The notes beneath the pieces are model-generated. The model was not told the DNA's origin and ran no database searches. It worked only from the letters and a program-made list of their open reading frames with translations. A program made the translations under genes and the position numbers. From Streptomyces sp. WMMC500 (GTDB lineage: Bacteria; Actinomycetota; Actinomycetes; Streptomycetales; Streptomycetaceae), in contig NZ_CP114905.1 in assembly GCF_027497195.1 (NCBI RefSeq), positions 5,715,001 to 5,779,000 on the forward strand: a stretch of 64,000 nucleotides of DNA, given 5' to 3'. Shown here piece by piece: positions 16,581 through 24,607 of the stretch; within the stretch, counting starts at the first letter, position 1; the number at the start of each line of letters is the position of its first letter.

Positions 16581-16609
16581 ATCCCGTCCGATCCCCGATC
16601 GGGCGGGAT
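16581..16609 (+). terminator. hairpin terminator after tRNA-Ala
   Basis: ATCCCGTCCGAT and ATCGGGCGGGAT form a 12-bp stem with one G-U pair and a five-base loop, followed by TTT-poor sequence as usual in high-GC actinobacteria. Confidence 0.75.
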
Positions 16610-16690
16610 TTCGCCGTCTCCGGGTCCGTCGAGTTCTGGGTGTGCTGACGTCGACGATTACGGTTCATCGCTGCGGGACGCCGGGGGAGA

Positions 16691-17356
16691 TCAGTAGGTG
16701 GCCCGTGCGAAGGCCGCGGTGGGCAGCGGGGCCTGGGTGTCCTCCCAAGCGATGTAGATCCCGTACTCGTCCTCGAGGAAGCGCAGGAAGGCGACGTCGG
16801 GGAGTTCCTGGCCGGAGTAGACGAAGCCCGGCACCCCCTCCCGTGCACCCACGCCTCCCAGATGCGGCAGCCCCGGTTCGTAGTAGGCCAGCACCTGGCC
16901 GTCACGTGCGTAGCCGACCTGGTGCTCGCCGTTGACGCCGCGGAACACCGTGTACGCGCGCGTGCCGCGCGACAACGCCGTCAGGTAGGCGGGGGCGCGG
17001 CTGGAGATGTCCTCGATGGCATAGGCCCAGCCGGGGACGCTGCCGGCGCGGACGAGCACCTCCGGGTGGGAGAGGAATCCCGCCTCCGTGAGCCGCGCCA
17101 CCCACGCCTCGTCTTCCCAGTCGAGAAACTCCAGGTCACCCAGGTGGCCGTCCTCCGGCCACATCTGGAGCTCAGCGACCGCATCGTTGGTCAGCTCGTG
17201 AATGTGCCGCGGCTCCGCGCCCATCCGGCCCAGCAACTCCCGTGGCTCGATGCCCTCACACAGCGTGAAGGTGTAGCCGAGGTCGTACGCGGTCGCTATC
17301 CACCGCAGCCCGCTCGCCACGTCCGCCCTCCCCGCAGCCGACAACTCACGCTGCAA
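16691..17356 (-). CDS. DUF6461-like protein, unknown function
   Basis: A 221-residue soluble protein with no signal or membrane segment. It starts MQRELSAAGRADVASGLRWIATAYDLGYTFTLCEGIEPRELLGRMGAEP and later has AYTVFRGVNGEHQVGYARDGQVLAYYEPGLP, features I associate with the DUF6461 family; that name is from memory. It appears to have two halves, each opening with an aromatic-rich strand region. Acidic and aromatic residues dominate the C-terminus. The start is uncertain: TTG 17356 is used, TTG 17344 is also possible, and there is no clear ribosome binding site. It is the first gene after the tRNA and faces it. Confidence 0.7.
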   Translation of the reverse strand: MQRELSAAGRADVASGLRWIATAYDLGYTFTLCEGIEPRELLGRMGAEPRHIHELTNDAVAELQMWPEDGHLGDLEFLDWEDEAWVARLTEAGFLSHPEVLVRAGSVPGWAYAIEDISSRAPAYLTALSRGTRAYTVFRGVNGEHQVGYARDGQVLAYYEPGLPHLGGVGAREGVPGFVYSGQELPDVAFLRFLEDEYGIYIAWEDTQAPLPTAAFARATY

Positions 17357-17443
17357 CCTAGCCGAACAAGCCGCGGGGGAACGATCGCTTCGCGAACGGG
17401 TCCTTCGTAGCCCTCGGAAACGGTGTTCCGGCTTCGTCTGGGT

Positions 17444-18154
17444 TCATCCGGTGCTGGGTTGTGGTCTTGGTGCCTCTCCTCGTCTCCTGCGACGTCGCTT
17501 CCGCCTCTCCGGCAGATGGAGAACGTCGTGTAGCGGCGTCCCGAGTTCGGCCCATGCCTGCAGCCGGTCCCGGTTCGTCCAGTGGATGCGGTGTCGGTCG
17601 CCCCAGACTTTGGCGTCGCGGGTGAAGTCCGCGTTGGTGACGACGACCGCGTTGTCCGCACGGTGTACCGGGCGGGCGGTGCCCTTCACTTGGTACATCA
17701 CCGAAGAGCCGACCTTGTTCCCGACGCGGGTGTGCTTGGCCTGGAGCACGATCCGGCCTCGCCGTTCGTGGTCGCCGATGACGTCGGCGGCCTGGTCGCC
17801 CTTCCGGCCGACGACGCGAGCGGTCCAGCCGTCGCGAATCAGCAGGTCCCGAAGTGCGAACTCAAAAGCCTTGTCGCCCATGGTGTCCAGGTCTGTGAGT
17901 GGGATGCGCAGCTTGGCGACCATCGCGGCGCGTATCCGCCGGGCTCGGGCTGTGCGCCGAGTTCGCCAGATCCCGTACGCCGCGGTACCGATGGCTGCGG
18001 CGACCAGCACCGGCCAGCCGCGGACCAGGGAGTGGAGCGCGGCCGAAGCCTGCTGGACCGCCGCCACCATGACCGCCACGAACACGACACAGGCGGCGAG
18101 CAGTTCACGACCACCGCGGGGCCTGCGCAAGCGCAGCCGGCGAGCGGCCATCAA
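17444..18154 (-). CDS. membrane-tethered Mrr-type restriction endonuclease
   Basis: A 236-residue protein with two N-terminal helices (LLAACVVFVAVMVAAVQQAS and GWPVLVAAAIGTAAYGIW, about residues 18 to 65), a basic linker and an Mrr_cat domain: FEFALRDLLIRDGWTARVVGRKGDQAADVIGDHERRGRIVLQAKHTRVGNKVGSSVMYQVKG. The D...QAK arrangement is the Mrr form of the PD-(D/E)xK nuclease site. Mrr proteins cut methylated DNA; the family also contains membrane-anchored forms of unknown role. The tail is very basic (RRKRRRRRRGE), suited to nucleic-acid contact. Its ATG overlaps the stop of the upstream small gene (TGATG), so both are translated together. Confidence 0.87.
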   Translation of the reverse strand: MMAARRLRLRRPRGGRELLAACVVFVAVMVAAVQQASAALHSLVRGWPVLVAAAIGTAAYGIWRTRRTARARRIRAAMVAKLRIPLTDLDTMGDKAFEFALRDLLIRDGWTARVVGRKGDQAADVIGDHERRGRIVLQAKHTRVGNKVGSSVMYQVKGTARPVHRADNAVVVTNADFTRDAKVWGDRHRIHWTNRDRLQAWAELGTPLHDVLHLPERRKRRRRRRGEAPRPQPSTG

Positions 18155-18372
18155 CGGTCCGCCGACTCGGATACCGACGTCTCCGACGGAGGCGGTCCCT
18201 CCGCCTCAGCGCCACCGAACCCGAAGACCTGCCCCCACAGCCACACTCCCGCGACCAGAGCGGCGATGGTCCAGCCGCTCAGCATGCCGCGACCGGCCCG
18301 GCCCGTCGGCTTCCGGCGTAGATGCGACCTGACGTGGACGAAACCCTCCGGTACGCGATTTCCCTGAGACAT
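18151..18372 (-). CDS. small single-pass membrane protein, 73 aa
   Basis: A 73-residue protein with a basic N-terminal half (VHVRSHLRRKPTGRAGRG), one hydrophobic helix (LSGWTIAALVAGVWLWGQVFGF, about residues 32 to 53) and a short acidic/Ser tail. I do not recognise a family. It is directly upstream of and overlapping the Mrr-like nuclease gene, so it is probably its partner in the membrane, perhaps controlling the nuclease. GGGGAGAGCGG before the ATG supports the start. Confidence 0.65.
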   Translation of the reverse strand: MSQGNRVPEGFVHVRSHLRRKPTGRAGRGMLSGWTIAALVAGVWLWGQVFGFGGAEAEGPPPSETSVSESADR

Positions 18373-18714
18373 CCGCTCTCCCCATTCCCGTCAATGACCG
18401 GCCGCCCGGTGCGGCCCTTCCTGGGAAATGTGTCTAGCAACCGGCACTGACAATTCCCGGTCGGCGGGACAGGGGAAAGCCGGTCCGGGAAACGGAAAGA
18501 GCCATGGGGGAGGTGCCGGCTGCGGCTTGTTCGACCGGCACGTCTTCGGGGCTGCTGAGCTGCGTAAACGTCCAGGATGGCCTGACGGATCGTCAACTCG
18601 GTCAACTCCGGCACCACGAGTAATCGAATTCCTTTCGGCCAACGGTCAGAACAAGACTTTGCCGGGTGGCCAAATCTGAGGTCTGTTCGAAAATGCAGGC
18701 AGACCTGGGGCTTG
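18373..18714. other. 342-base gap without a convincing gene
   Basis: The stretch is less GC-rich than its surroundings. It must contain the promoter of the two-gene nuclease operon; TTGTCA read on the minus strand near 18450 is a possible -35 but I see no matching -10. Between about 18540 and 18640 the minus strand can be translated as VPELTELTIRQAILDVYAAQ, which looks protein-like but lacks a sensible start and ends in low-complexity Arg sequence, so it may be a gene remnant. Confidence 0.4.
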
Positions 18715-20145
18715 TCACTCTCCGCAGCGGCCGGGGCTGTAGCTCGCGACGAACGCGGGGGCGGGAACCGTGGCCACGCGCATGCACACCGGGTGCTGCC
18801 CGAGCAGATTGGTGACCTCGAAGGCCGCAGCGTCAGACTCCCAGCCGCTGAAGACTGTGCTGTACGGGTCAGAGGTCCGTAGCCGCAGCCAGCCGCTCTC
18901 GCGGTCCAGCGCCTGTTCGGCTGCCTCCTCAACGGTGAGGCCCTCGTCGTTCAGCCCGCCGTAGTTGAGGTCCTCGGTCGCGCGCTGGACCGAGTCGAGC
19001 ACCTCGGCCCGGTCGTAGGCGGTCAGCGTCAGATACCCCAGCACACCACTGGCCACCACCAGCACCGCCCCGGTCACCCCCAGCATTCGCCGCCGGCGGT
19101 CGGCTCGACGTACCTGCGCTGCCGTGGCCGGTGGCGCGGCGGAGGCTGTAGCGGGCGGCGCCGGCATCACCTCGGCGTCCTCTCCTGCCTCCTGCCCTTC
19201 GGCCGGCTCGACGGTGTCCGCATGCAGTAGGTCGACGACATCGGCCCGCGGTGCCGGGGGCTTTGCGCGCAGCGCGGCGATGGCCGCCGCGGCCTGCCCG
19301 GCGTGTGCGGGCCGGTCGGCCGGTTGCCGGGCCATCAGGGTGAACACCAGGTCGTCCACTGCCTCGGGCACCGTGTGCACCGCGCGGCTGGGCCGCAGCG
19401 GCAGGCTCTGCTGATGCTGCTCCAGTACCTCGGCCACGGTTCCGGCGTACGGCGGGCGGCCGGCGAGCATCTCGTACAGCAGGCACCCGATCGCGTACAC
19501 GTCGGCGGGCGCGCCGGCCGGTGCCGCGGTGCCGCACTCCGGCGCAAGGTACGCCACGGCCCCGACGTGCCCGGCGTCGGCCTCGGCGGGCGGGAGGTCG
19601 GCGCCGGTGCACTCCGCCAGGGCGGTGTCCAGCACGGTCACCCTGCCGTGCTCGCTGCCCTCGTCGTCGTTGGCGTTGTCGATCAGCACACCGGCGGGCT
19701 GGAGAGCGCCGTGGGCCAGCCCGACGGCATGGGCCGCGGCCAGCCCGCGGCATATCTGCTCCGCCCAGGCCAGCGCCCGGCGCCAGTCGATGCCGCCGGG
19801 TTCACGCAGCACCTGCCCCAGCGAGCGGCCGCGCAGCGGTGCCAACGCCAGGTAACCCCTACCGGTCCGGCCGGCGAGCTCGGTGGTCCCGTGGCCGACG
19901 ACGGCCGCCAGGTGCGGGCTGTCCAGCCCGGCCAGTCGACGCGCCACCTGCTCGAAGCGGGCCCGCTCCTCTGCCCCGTCTGCCACTGCCGCCGGCTCGG
20001 GCGGAGGCAGTAACTGCACGGCCACCTCGCCCCCCTGGGTGCGGTCGCGGGCCCGCCACATCTCCCCCACCGCGCCGGCATCGAGCGGTTCGGCCAGCTC
20101 GTAACGGCCGTCGAGGACGACCCCCTGCAGCCCCGTCTCCGACAC
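18715..20145 (-). CDS. membrane-anchored Ser/Thr protein kinase homologue, likely pseudokinase
   Basis: A 476-residue protein: kinase-like domain (residues 12 to about 290), an acidic Pro/Ala linker, one helix (about 355 to 377, GVTGAVLVVASGVLGYLTLTAY) and a 99-residue outside domain with two cysteines. RYELAEPLDAGAVGEMWRARD, AYLAPECG and ADVYAIGCLLYEMLAGRPPY show the fold, but catalytic residues are gone: the VAIK lysine is Gln44 (EVAVQLL), HRD is H145-G-A and DFG is D173-T-A. It should not transfer phosphate and may be a scaffold or sensor. GTG 20145 has AGAAGGGGG six bases upstream; a longer frame to 20376 is low complexity. Confidence 0.85.
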   Translation of the reverse strand: MSETGLQGVVLDGRYELAEPLDAGAVGEMWRARDRTQGGEVAVQLLPPPEPAAVADGAEERARFEQVARRLAGLDSPHLAAVVGHGTTELAGRTGRGYLALAPLRGRSLGQVLREPGGIDWRRALAWAEQICRGLAAAHAVGLAHGALQPAGVLIDNANDDEGSEHGRVTVLDTALAECTGADLPPAEADAGHVGAVAYLAPECGTAAPAGAPADVYAIGCLLYEMLAGRPPYAGTVAEVLEQHQQSLPLRPSRAVHTVPEAVDDLVFTLMARQPADRPAHAGQAAAAIAALRAKPPAPRADVVDLLHADTVEPAEGQEAGEDAEVMPAPPATASAAPPATAAQVRRADRRRRMLGVTGAVLVVASGVLGYLTLTAYDRAEVLDSVQRATEDLNYGGLNDEGLTVEEAAEQALDRESGWLRLRTSDPYSTVFSGWESDAAAFEVTNLLGQHPVCMRVATVPAPAFVASYSPGRCGE

Positions 20146-20534
20146 CCGACGCCCCCTTCTCCCCTCGCGCCCTGGGCCAGACCCGGTCACGGCCGACGGC
20201 CTCCCCCTCTCGGGCCCGGCCGCAGCGTAGTGCCCGCCGGGGCGCCGCCGCAGGACCACGCCCCCCCCGCCGGCCATCCGCCCCGAGCGCGTTTCCCGTC
20301 CGGGTCGGACGGCGTCGGACGGAGCGCTGGACGGGGGTACGTCCCGGGTCCCGAGCGCGTCGACTTGCGGGCGCATCGTCCCGGAGGATCATGGATGGGG
20401 GAGTGCAGGTGGGCTTACGTGCCCTGACCTGGGGTGGCCTCGCGCACCGGAGGGGGACCCGGCCCGCGTGGGAGGCCGCGGGACCCGACCCCTTCTCCCC
20501 GCCGGCCGGGCGCCGGTCCGTAAAGGAGGCCCTC
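20146..20534. other. 389-base divergent gap
   Basis: This stretch separates the kinase-like gene from the 53-residue gene. The plus-strand frame of the small gene stays open upstream to an ATG at 20391 preceded by GGAGG, and would then include one TTA codon. I think the later ATG at 20535 is the real start, so most of the gap is probably promoter DNA. No further gene is supported. Confidence 0.4.
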
Positions 20535-20696
20535 ATGGACGAAGAGCTGCACAGGGAGTGGACGCGTCGCCTGCTGTCCCTCCACCCGGAAATTCCGCCT
20601 GACGCTGCCAGCCTGTTCGTCGCCGACCTCTACGCCCAGGCGCAGGCCGACCTCGACGCCGAACGGGCCGAGGTCGACTTCCAGCGAGAGGAGTGA
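20535..20696 (+). CDS. small acidic protein, 53 aa
   Basis: MDEELHREWTRRLLSLHPEIPPDAASLFVADLYAQAQADLDAERAEVDFQREE is not quoted in full here elsewhere; in short it is a charged, probably all-helical 53-residue protein with no cysteines or signal. AAAGGAGG lies six bases before the ATG, the best ribosome binding site in the region. It ends within the overlap GTGA at 20693-20696 and is followed immediately by the molybdoenzyme gene, so it is likely in that operon. Function unknown; no family recognised. Confidence 0.6.
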   Translation: MDEELHREWTRRLLSLHPEIPPDAASLFVADLYAQAQADLDAERAEVDFQREE

Positions 20697-20701
20697 GCGC
20701 C

Positions 20702-21319
20702 GTGAGCGGTCTGTCCCCGGGGTTCCGGGGCCGCGGCGGCGGGCAGGCGTTCGCCGAACGGCTGCCCCCGGGTCAGTACCCCACGGAGTCCTTCCCCGTG
20801 CTGTCCGCCGGGCCCACCCCGCGCGTGCCGGAGGACCGGTGGTCCTTCACCGTCACCGGTGAGACGGGCGAGTCCCGGAGCTGGACGTGGGCGGAGATGA
20901 CGGCGCTCCCGCAGGAGGAGCCCGTCGTCGACATCCACTGCGTCACCCGCTGGTCCAAGTTCGACACCCGCTGGCGGGGCGTCTCGCTCGACGTCCTCCT
21001 CGACGCCTTCGTCGAGGAGGTCGGGACCACGGCCGACTACGTCGTCGCCGAGTCCTTCGACGGCTACACCGCCAACCTCCCCCTGAAGGACGTCACCGGC
21101 GGCAAGGCGTGGCTGGCGCACACCTTCGACGGCTACCCCCTCGCCCCCGACCACGGCGGCCCGGCCCGGCTGGTGATCCCGCACCTGTACTTCTGGAAGT
21201 CGGCGAAATGGGTCAAGGGACTGCGGCTGACGCTGCAGGACGAACCGGGCTTCTGGGAGACCGCCGGCTACCACAACTACGGCGACCCCTGGCGCGAACA
21301 GCGCTACTGGAGCGACTGA
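20702..21319 (+). CDS. sulfite-oxidase-like molybdopterin oxidoreductase
   Basis: A 205-residue soluble enzyme with only the molybdopterin-binding domain of the sulfite oxidase family. FPVLSAGPTPRVP and WSFTVTGE open the domain; VVDIHCVTRWSKFDTRWRGVSL contains the molybdenum-ligand cysteine (HCVTRWS), and GGPARLVIPHLYFWKSAKWVKGLRLTLQDEPGFWE is the conserved cofactor-binding end. Such small cytosolic forms use an unknown substrate. The start GTG 20702 has GGAG eight bases upstream; GTG 20693 is possible. The next gene, a ferredoxin-NADP reductase-like protein, starts in the stop codon, so it is the likely electron donor or acceptor. Confidence 0.88.
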   Translation: MSGLSPGFRGRGGGQAFAERLPPGQYPTESFPVLSAGPTPRVPEDRWSFTVTGETGESRSWTWAEMTALPQEEPVVDIHCVTRWSKFDTRWRGVSLDVLLDAFVEEVGTTADYVVAESFDGYTANLPLKDVTGGKAWLAHTFDGYPLAPDHGGPARLVIPHLYFWKSAKWVKGLRLTLQDEPGFWETAGYHNYGDPWREQRYWSD

Positions 21320-22047
21320 TGCCGGCCGCCGGCGCACCTGCCCGGGCCGGCTGGCGCGTGGCGCGGCTCGCGGCCCGCGACGACCAGACCGCCACCGGAC
21401 GCACGCTGCGCTTCGAGCTGCCCGGCTGGCCCGGGCACCGGCCGGGCCAGCACGTCGACGTCCGGCTGACCGCCGACGACGGCTACCAGGCCGTCCGCAG
21501 CTACTCGCTGGCCGCACCCGCCGACGGCGACGTCATCGAGCTGGGCGTGCAGGAGGCGGCGGACGGCGAGGTGTCGCCGTACCTGGCCGACGCGCTGCCC
21601 GTCGGCGCGGAGGTCGAGATCAAGGGCCCGCTGGGCGGCTGGTTCGTGTGGACGCCGCCCGGGCCGGGTCCGCTGCTGCTGTTCGGCGGCGGCTGCGGGG
21701 TGGTCCCGCTCGTGGCGATGCTCCGGGCCCGGCGGGCGGCGGCAGCCGACCCGGAGCCGTGCGTCCTCCTGTACTCCGTACGCGGTCCGGACGAGGTCTG
21801 GTACGCGAAGGACCTCACCGAACCCGGCCACCCGGAGGACATCCGCCTCCTCTACACCCGCCGGGCCCCGGCCGGCCACGCGCGGCGGCCCGGGCGGGTG
21901 ACCGCGGACGATCTGGCGGACCTGCCCGCGCCGGGTGCGGCCCACTGCTACGTGTGCGGGCCGACCGGCTTCGTCGAGCACGTCGCCGACCTGCTCCAGG
22001 ACGCCGGGTATCCCCGGGACCGGATCCGCACCGAGCGGTTCGGCTGA
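21319..22047 (+). CDS. ferredoxin/flavodoxin reductase-like FAD/NAD(P)-binding protein
   Basis: A 242-residue flavoprotein of the ferredoxin-NADP+ reductase type. GHRPGQHVDVRLTADDGYQAVRSYSLAAP holds the FAD-binding RxYS motif near residues 57 to 60; IKGPLGGWFVW and LLLFGGGCGVVPLVAMLR contain the NAD(P)-binding GGGxGxxP motif, and HCYVCGPTGFVEHVADLL the C-terminal CGP motif. There is no iron-sulfur domain. The ATG overlaps the stop of the molybdoenzyme gene (TGATG). It probably passes electrons between NAD(P)H and the molybdoenzyme. Confidence 0.88.
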   Translation: MPAAGAPARAGWRVARLAARDDQTATGRTLRFELPGWPGHRPGQHVDVRLTADDGYQAVRSYSLAAPADGDVIELGVQEAADGEVSPYLADALPVGAEVEIKGPLGGWFVWTPPGPGPLLLFGGGCGVVPLVAMLRARRAAAADPEPCVLLYSVRGPDEVWYAKDLTEPGHPEDIRLLYTRRAPAGHARRPGRVTADDLADLPAPGAAHCYVCGPTGFVEHVADLLQDAGYPRDRIRTERFG

Positions 22048-22098
22048 CCGCCCGCCCTCACCCCGTTTCCGTACCGGGTCCGACCCCCAAGGAGCACC

Positions 22099-22386
22099 GT
22101 GAACCAGCCCCCGCCCCACCGCCTCGACGGCAATGCTCTCGCCGGGCCGCTCGCCCAGGTCTTCGCGCTCGACCCCACCACCGCCCTGCGTGTCTGCCCG
22201 GCCTGCCGGCTGCCGTCGACGGTCGGCGAACTCCACGTCTACGGTCCGGAACCGGGCATGACCGCGCGGTGCCCGGGCTGCGAGCAGCTCGCCCTGCGGG
22301 CCGTCACCCGGCCCGGCCACCTGTGGCTCCAGCTCGGCAACGGCCAGGGCCTGTTCCGGTTCGACCTGCCCGCCCCGTCCCCCTGA
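22099..22386 (+). CDS. DUF6510-type zinc-ribbon-like small protein
   Basis: A 95-residue protein with LDGNALAGPLAQVFALDPTTALRVCPACRLPSTVGELHVY and TARCPGCEQLALRAV. The two CxxC pairs (CPAC and CPGC) about 30 residues apart suggest one bound metal, perhaps zinc. The LDGNALAGPLAEVF-type opening is what I remember from the DUF6510 family, which is usually encoded just after a small sulfite-oxidase-like enzyme and its reductase, as here. AAGGAG lies five bases before GTG 22099. Function unknown; it may help assemble or regulate the pair. Confidence 0.8.
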   Translation: MNQPPPHRLDGNALAGPLAQVFALDPTTALRVCPACRLPSTVGELHVYGPEPGMTARCPGCEQLALRAVTRPGHLWLQLGNGQGLFRFDLPAPSP

Positions 22387-22424
22387 CCGATTCCGCCCGG
22401 CCGGCGCCGGCGCAGGCCAGGTGG

Positions 22425-22889
22425 TCAGTCGGGCTGCTTCTCCATGTGTGACAGGACGCGGTTCGAGATCCGGGTGAGGGTGTCGAGTTCCTCCCGGGTG
22501 AGGGCGTCGATGAACAGCCGGCGCACGTGGTCGACGTGCATGGGCGCGGCGTCCTCGATCGCCCTGTAGCCGTCCGGGGTGGCGACGATGAACGCTCCGC
22601 GCCCGTCGTCGGGACATTCCTCCCTGGCCACAAGGCCGCGCTTCCGCATCCGTCCGACCTGGTGGGACATGCGGCTCTTCTCCCACTCCACCAGCTTCAC
22701 CAGTTCCATGAAGCGCATCCGCCCGCCGGCTTCGGTGAGTTTGACCAGCACGAGGTAGTCGGAGGCGGACATCCCCGAGTCGGCCTGGACGCGGCGGGAG
22801 AGCCGTCCGATGAGCTTCTCCTGCATGCGGATGAAGCTGTCCCAGGCGGCCGACTGCTCCGAGGTCAGCCAGCGAGGCGTCGCGTCCAT
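22425..22889 (-). CDS. MarR family transcriptional regulator
   Basis: A 154-residue winged-helix regulator: WLTSEQSAAWDSFIRMQEKLIGRLSRRVQADSGMSASDYLVLVKLTEAGGRMRFMELVKLVEWEKSRMSHQVGRMRKRGLV, with the recognition helix around residues 65 to 80, and the wing (REECPDDGRGAFIVAT). MarR proteins often respond to phenolic ligands. TACGCT lies six bases before ATG 22889 and there is no ribosome binding site, so the mRNA appears leaderless. Its targets are unknown; the small oxidoreductase genes at 23-26 kb and the palindrome at 25778-25795 are candidates. Confidence 0.9.
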   Translation of the reverse strand: MDATPRWLTSEQSAAWDSFIRMQEKLIGRLSRRVQADSGMSASDYLVLVKLTEAGGRMRFMELVKLVEWEKSRMSHQVGRMRKRGLVAREECPDDGRGAFIVATPDGYRAIEDAAPMHVDHVRRLFIDALTREELDTLTRISNRVLSHMEKQPD

Positions 22890-23041
22890 GGAGGGAGCGT
22901 AGCGAGCACGTGGAGAGCTCCTCCATCCTCCGGACGCGGCGGATTCCCACGGCCCGCGGCCGGTCGCGGAGGTGCCGCCCGGCGGGCCGGCTCCGGCCGC
23001 CCCGCCTGCGGCTCGGCCGCGTCCGCGTTGCCGGCCGGTGG

Positions 23042-23335
23042 TCAGGAGCTCGGGCCGGGGTCGTTGGGATGGGGTTCGAGTGCGGTGACCGTAACGGTCA
23101 TCCACGGGCTCAGCGGCAGGGTCCCGAGGACGTTGTCACGGAGATCGTCCTCGTCGGTGGCGCGCCAGATGCCGATGCTGCGCCGTTCTCCGACCGGTCG
23201 CCACAGGCGTGCCAGGCGGCCGTCGGCGGCGAGTTCGCGGGCTCGGGCAGCCTCGGCGGAGCGGCGGCGGTCGACCTCTTCGGGGGCGGTGCCGTCGGGA
23301 ATGGCGGTGGTGATCTCGACCAGGTACTCGTTCAT
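23042..23335 (-). CDS. muconolactone isomerase-like protein
   Basis: A 97-residue protein starting MNEYLVEITTAIPDGTAPEEVDRRRSAEAARARELAADGRLARLWRP and containing GERRSIGIWRATDEDDL, the ferredoxin-like fold of muconolactone delta-isomerase (CatC) and related small proteins. True CatC works in the beta-ketoadipate pathway, but no other genes of that pathway are near, so this may be a stand-alone homologue of unknown substrate. It is divergent from the LysR gene, its probable regulator. Confidence 0.82.
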   Translation of the reverse strand: MNEYLVEITTAIPDGTAPEEVDRRRSAEAARARELAADGRLARLWRPVGERRSIGIWRATDEDDLRDNVLGTLPLSPWMTVTVTALEPHPNDPGPSS

Positions 23336-23489
23336 GGTCCTGTGCTCTCTTCGGAGATCTGCGGCGGCCCCCACCCGGTCTCGGGCGGGGCCATGATCTC
23401 ATCGTGCGCCGGACGACGAGGGCGGCGCCACGACCGGTGTGCTCCCTGGTGAGAGGCTGAGCCTCCTACCGGCGCCGTAGCATCGAGGC

Positions 23490-24422
23490 GTGGAGCTTCG
23501 CCAGTTGCGGTACTTCGTCGCGGTTGCCGAGGAGCTGAACTTCGGCCGGGCGGCCGCCCGGCTGCTGATCGCCGGTCCGTCGCTGTCCCAGCAGATCAAG
23601 GCGCTGGAGCGGGACCTGGGGGTGGTGCTGTTCGAGCGCGACCGGCGTTCGGTGGCGCTGACCCCGGCGGGCACGGCGCTGCTGCCGCACGTGCGGTCCC
23701 TGCTGGACCGGGCGGACGACCTCAAGGCCCGGGCGGCGCGATTGTCGGGTTCACAGCCGGTCCGCCTCGGGTACGTCAACTGGCTGCCGCCCGATCTCGC
23801 CGCCCGTACCGCAGGAGCGGCGAGGGTCCACGTGGACGCGTGGGTCGCGCCGTCCCACACCCAGGCGTCCCGGGTCGCGGACGGCAGCCTCGACCTGGCG
23901 GTGTGCTGGGTCCGCGAGGAGGACCTGGAGCGGCTCGGTCTGGCGGCGCGTCTGGTCGGCGCCGACCGGCTCTTCGCCGTGTCGCCGGGGAGCGGTACGG
24001 ATCCGGTGCACGCCCGGGACACCGTCGTGCTGCTGGACGCGGACGCCACTTCCTGGTCGTCGTGGAACGACTACGCGCAGGCGCTGTCCGAGGACACGGG
24101 CGCCCCGGTGGAGCGGATCTCGGACGGCGGGGTGACCGGTCCGGCGTTCTTCGACCACGTCAGGCGCATCGGCCGTCCGGTCCTTAACTCGCCGAAGGGC
24201 CAGGCCGCCGCGCTCCCTCCCGATCTGGTCCACCGCCCGGTGACGGAACCGCGGGTGTACTGGACGTGGTCACTGGTGCGGCGCGCGGACGAGGAGCGTC
24301 CCGGCGTGCTCGCGGTGGTCGACGCGCTCTGCGACGGCGTCGGCGATCTCGGACTGCGGGAGCCCGGCGTCTGGCTGCCGGCCGGTGACCCGTACGGGCA
24401 GGGGCCCGGACGGAGGGGCTGA
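23490..24422 (+). CDS. LysR family transcriptional regulator
   Basis: A 310-residue LysR-type regulator: MELRQLRYFVAVAEELNFGRAAARLLIAGPSLSQQIKALERDLGVVLFERDRRSVALTPAG is the N-terminal winged helix (residues 1 to 61), followed by a periplasmic-binding-protein-like effector domain. The effector domain is short and poorly conserved in LNSPKGQAAALPPDLVHRPVTEPRVYWTW. TAGCAT lies six bases before GTG 23490 with no ribosome binding site, suggesting a leaderless mRNA. It diverges from the muconolactone isomerase-like gene and precedes an SDR gene; either may be a target. Confidence 0.92.
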   Translation: MELRQLRYFVAVAEELNFGRAAARLLIAGPSLSQQIKALERDLGVVLFERDRRSVALTPAGTALLPHVRSLLDRADDLKARAARLSGSQPVRLGYVNWLPPDLAARTAGAARVHVDAWVAPSHTQASRVADGSLDLAVCWVREEDLERLGLAARLVGADRLFAVSPGSGTDPVHARDTVVLLDADATSWSSWNDYAQALSEDTGAPVERISDGGVTGPAFFDHVRRIGRPVLNSPKGQAAALPPDLVHRPVTEPRVYWTWSLVRRADEERPGVLAVVDALCDGVGDLGLREPGVWLPAGDPYGQGPGRRG

Positions 24423-24488
24423 CCGGCGCTGGAAGCCTGGGCCTTCCAACAGGGAGGAAACCGGTCCCGGGCCGGGGCCGGTTCGGCG

Positions 24489-24518
24489 TTGCCCGGCGCG
24501 AAGCGTGCTGCCTACTGT
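24489..24518 (+). promoter_or_regulatory. probable promoter of the SDR gene
   Basis: TTGCCC at 24489-24494 and TACTGT at 24513-24518 are separated by 18 bases, a fair match to the housekeeping sigma consensus, about 90 bases before the ATG. Confidence 0.5.
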
Positions 24519-24607
24519 CGAGGAGTCGACCGGCGGCCGCAGCCGAGGTCGAGGAATCCACCCCCCGAGCGCGTACCCGTGCTCGCCCGCACACCAGGAG
24601 AGATGTC

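Noticed and set aside
20391..20534. Longer form of the 53-residue protein starting at ATG 20391
   Set aside because: The added 48 residues are low complexity with a TTA codon, and the later ATG has a far better ribosome binding site.
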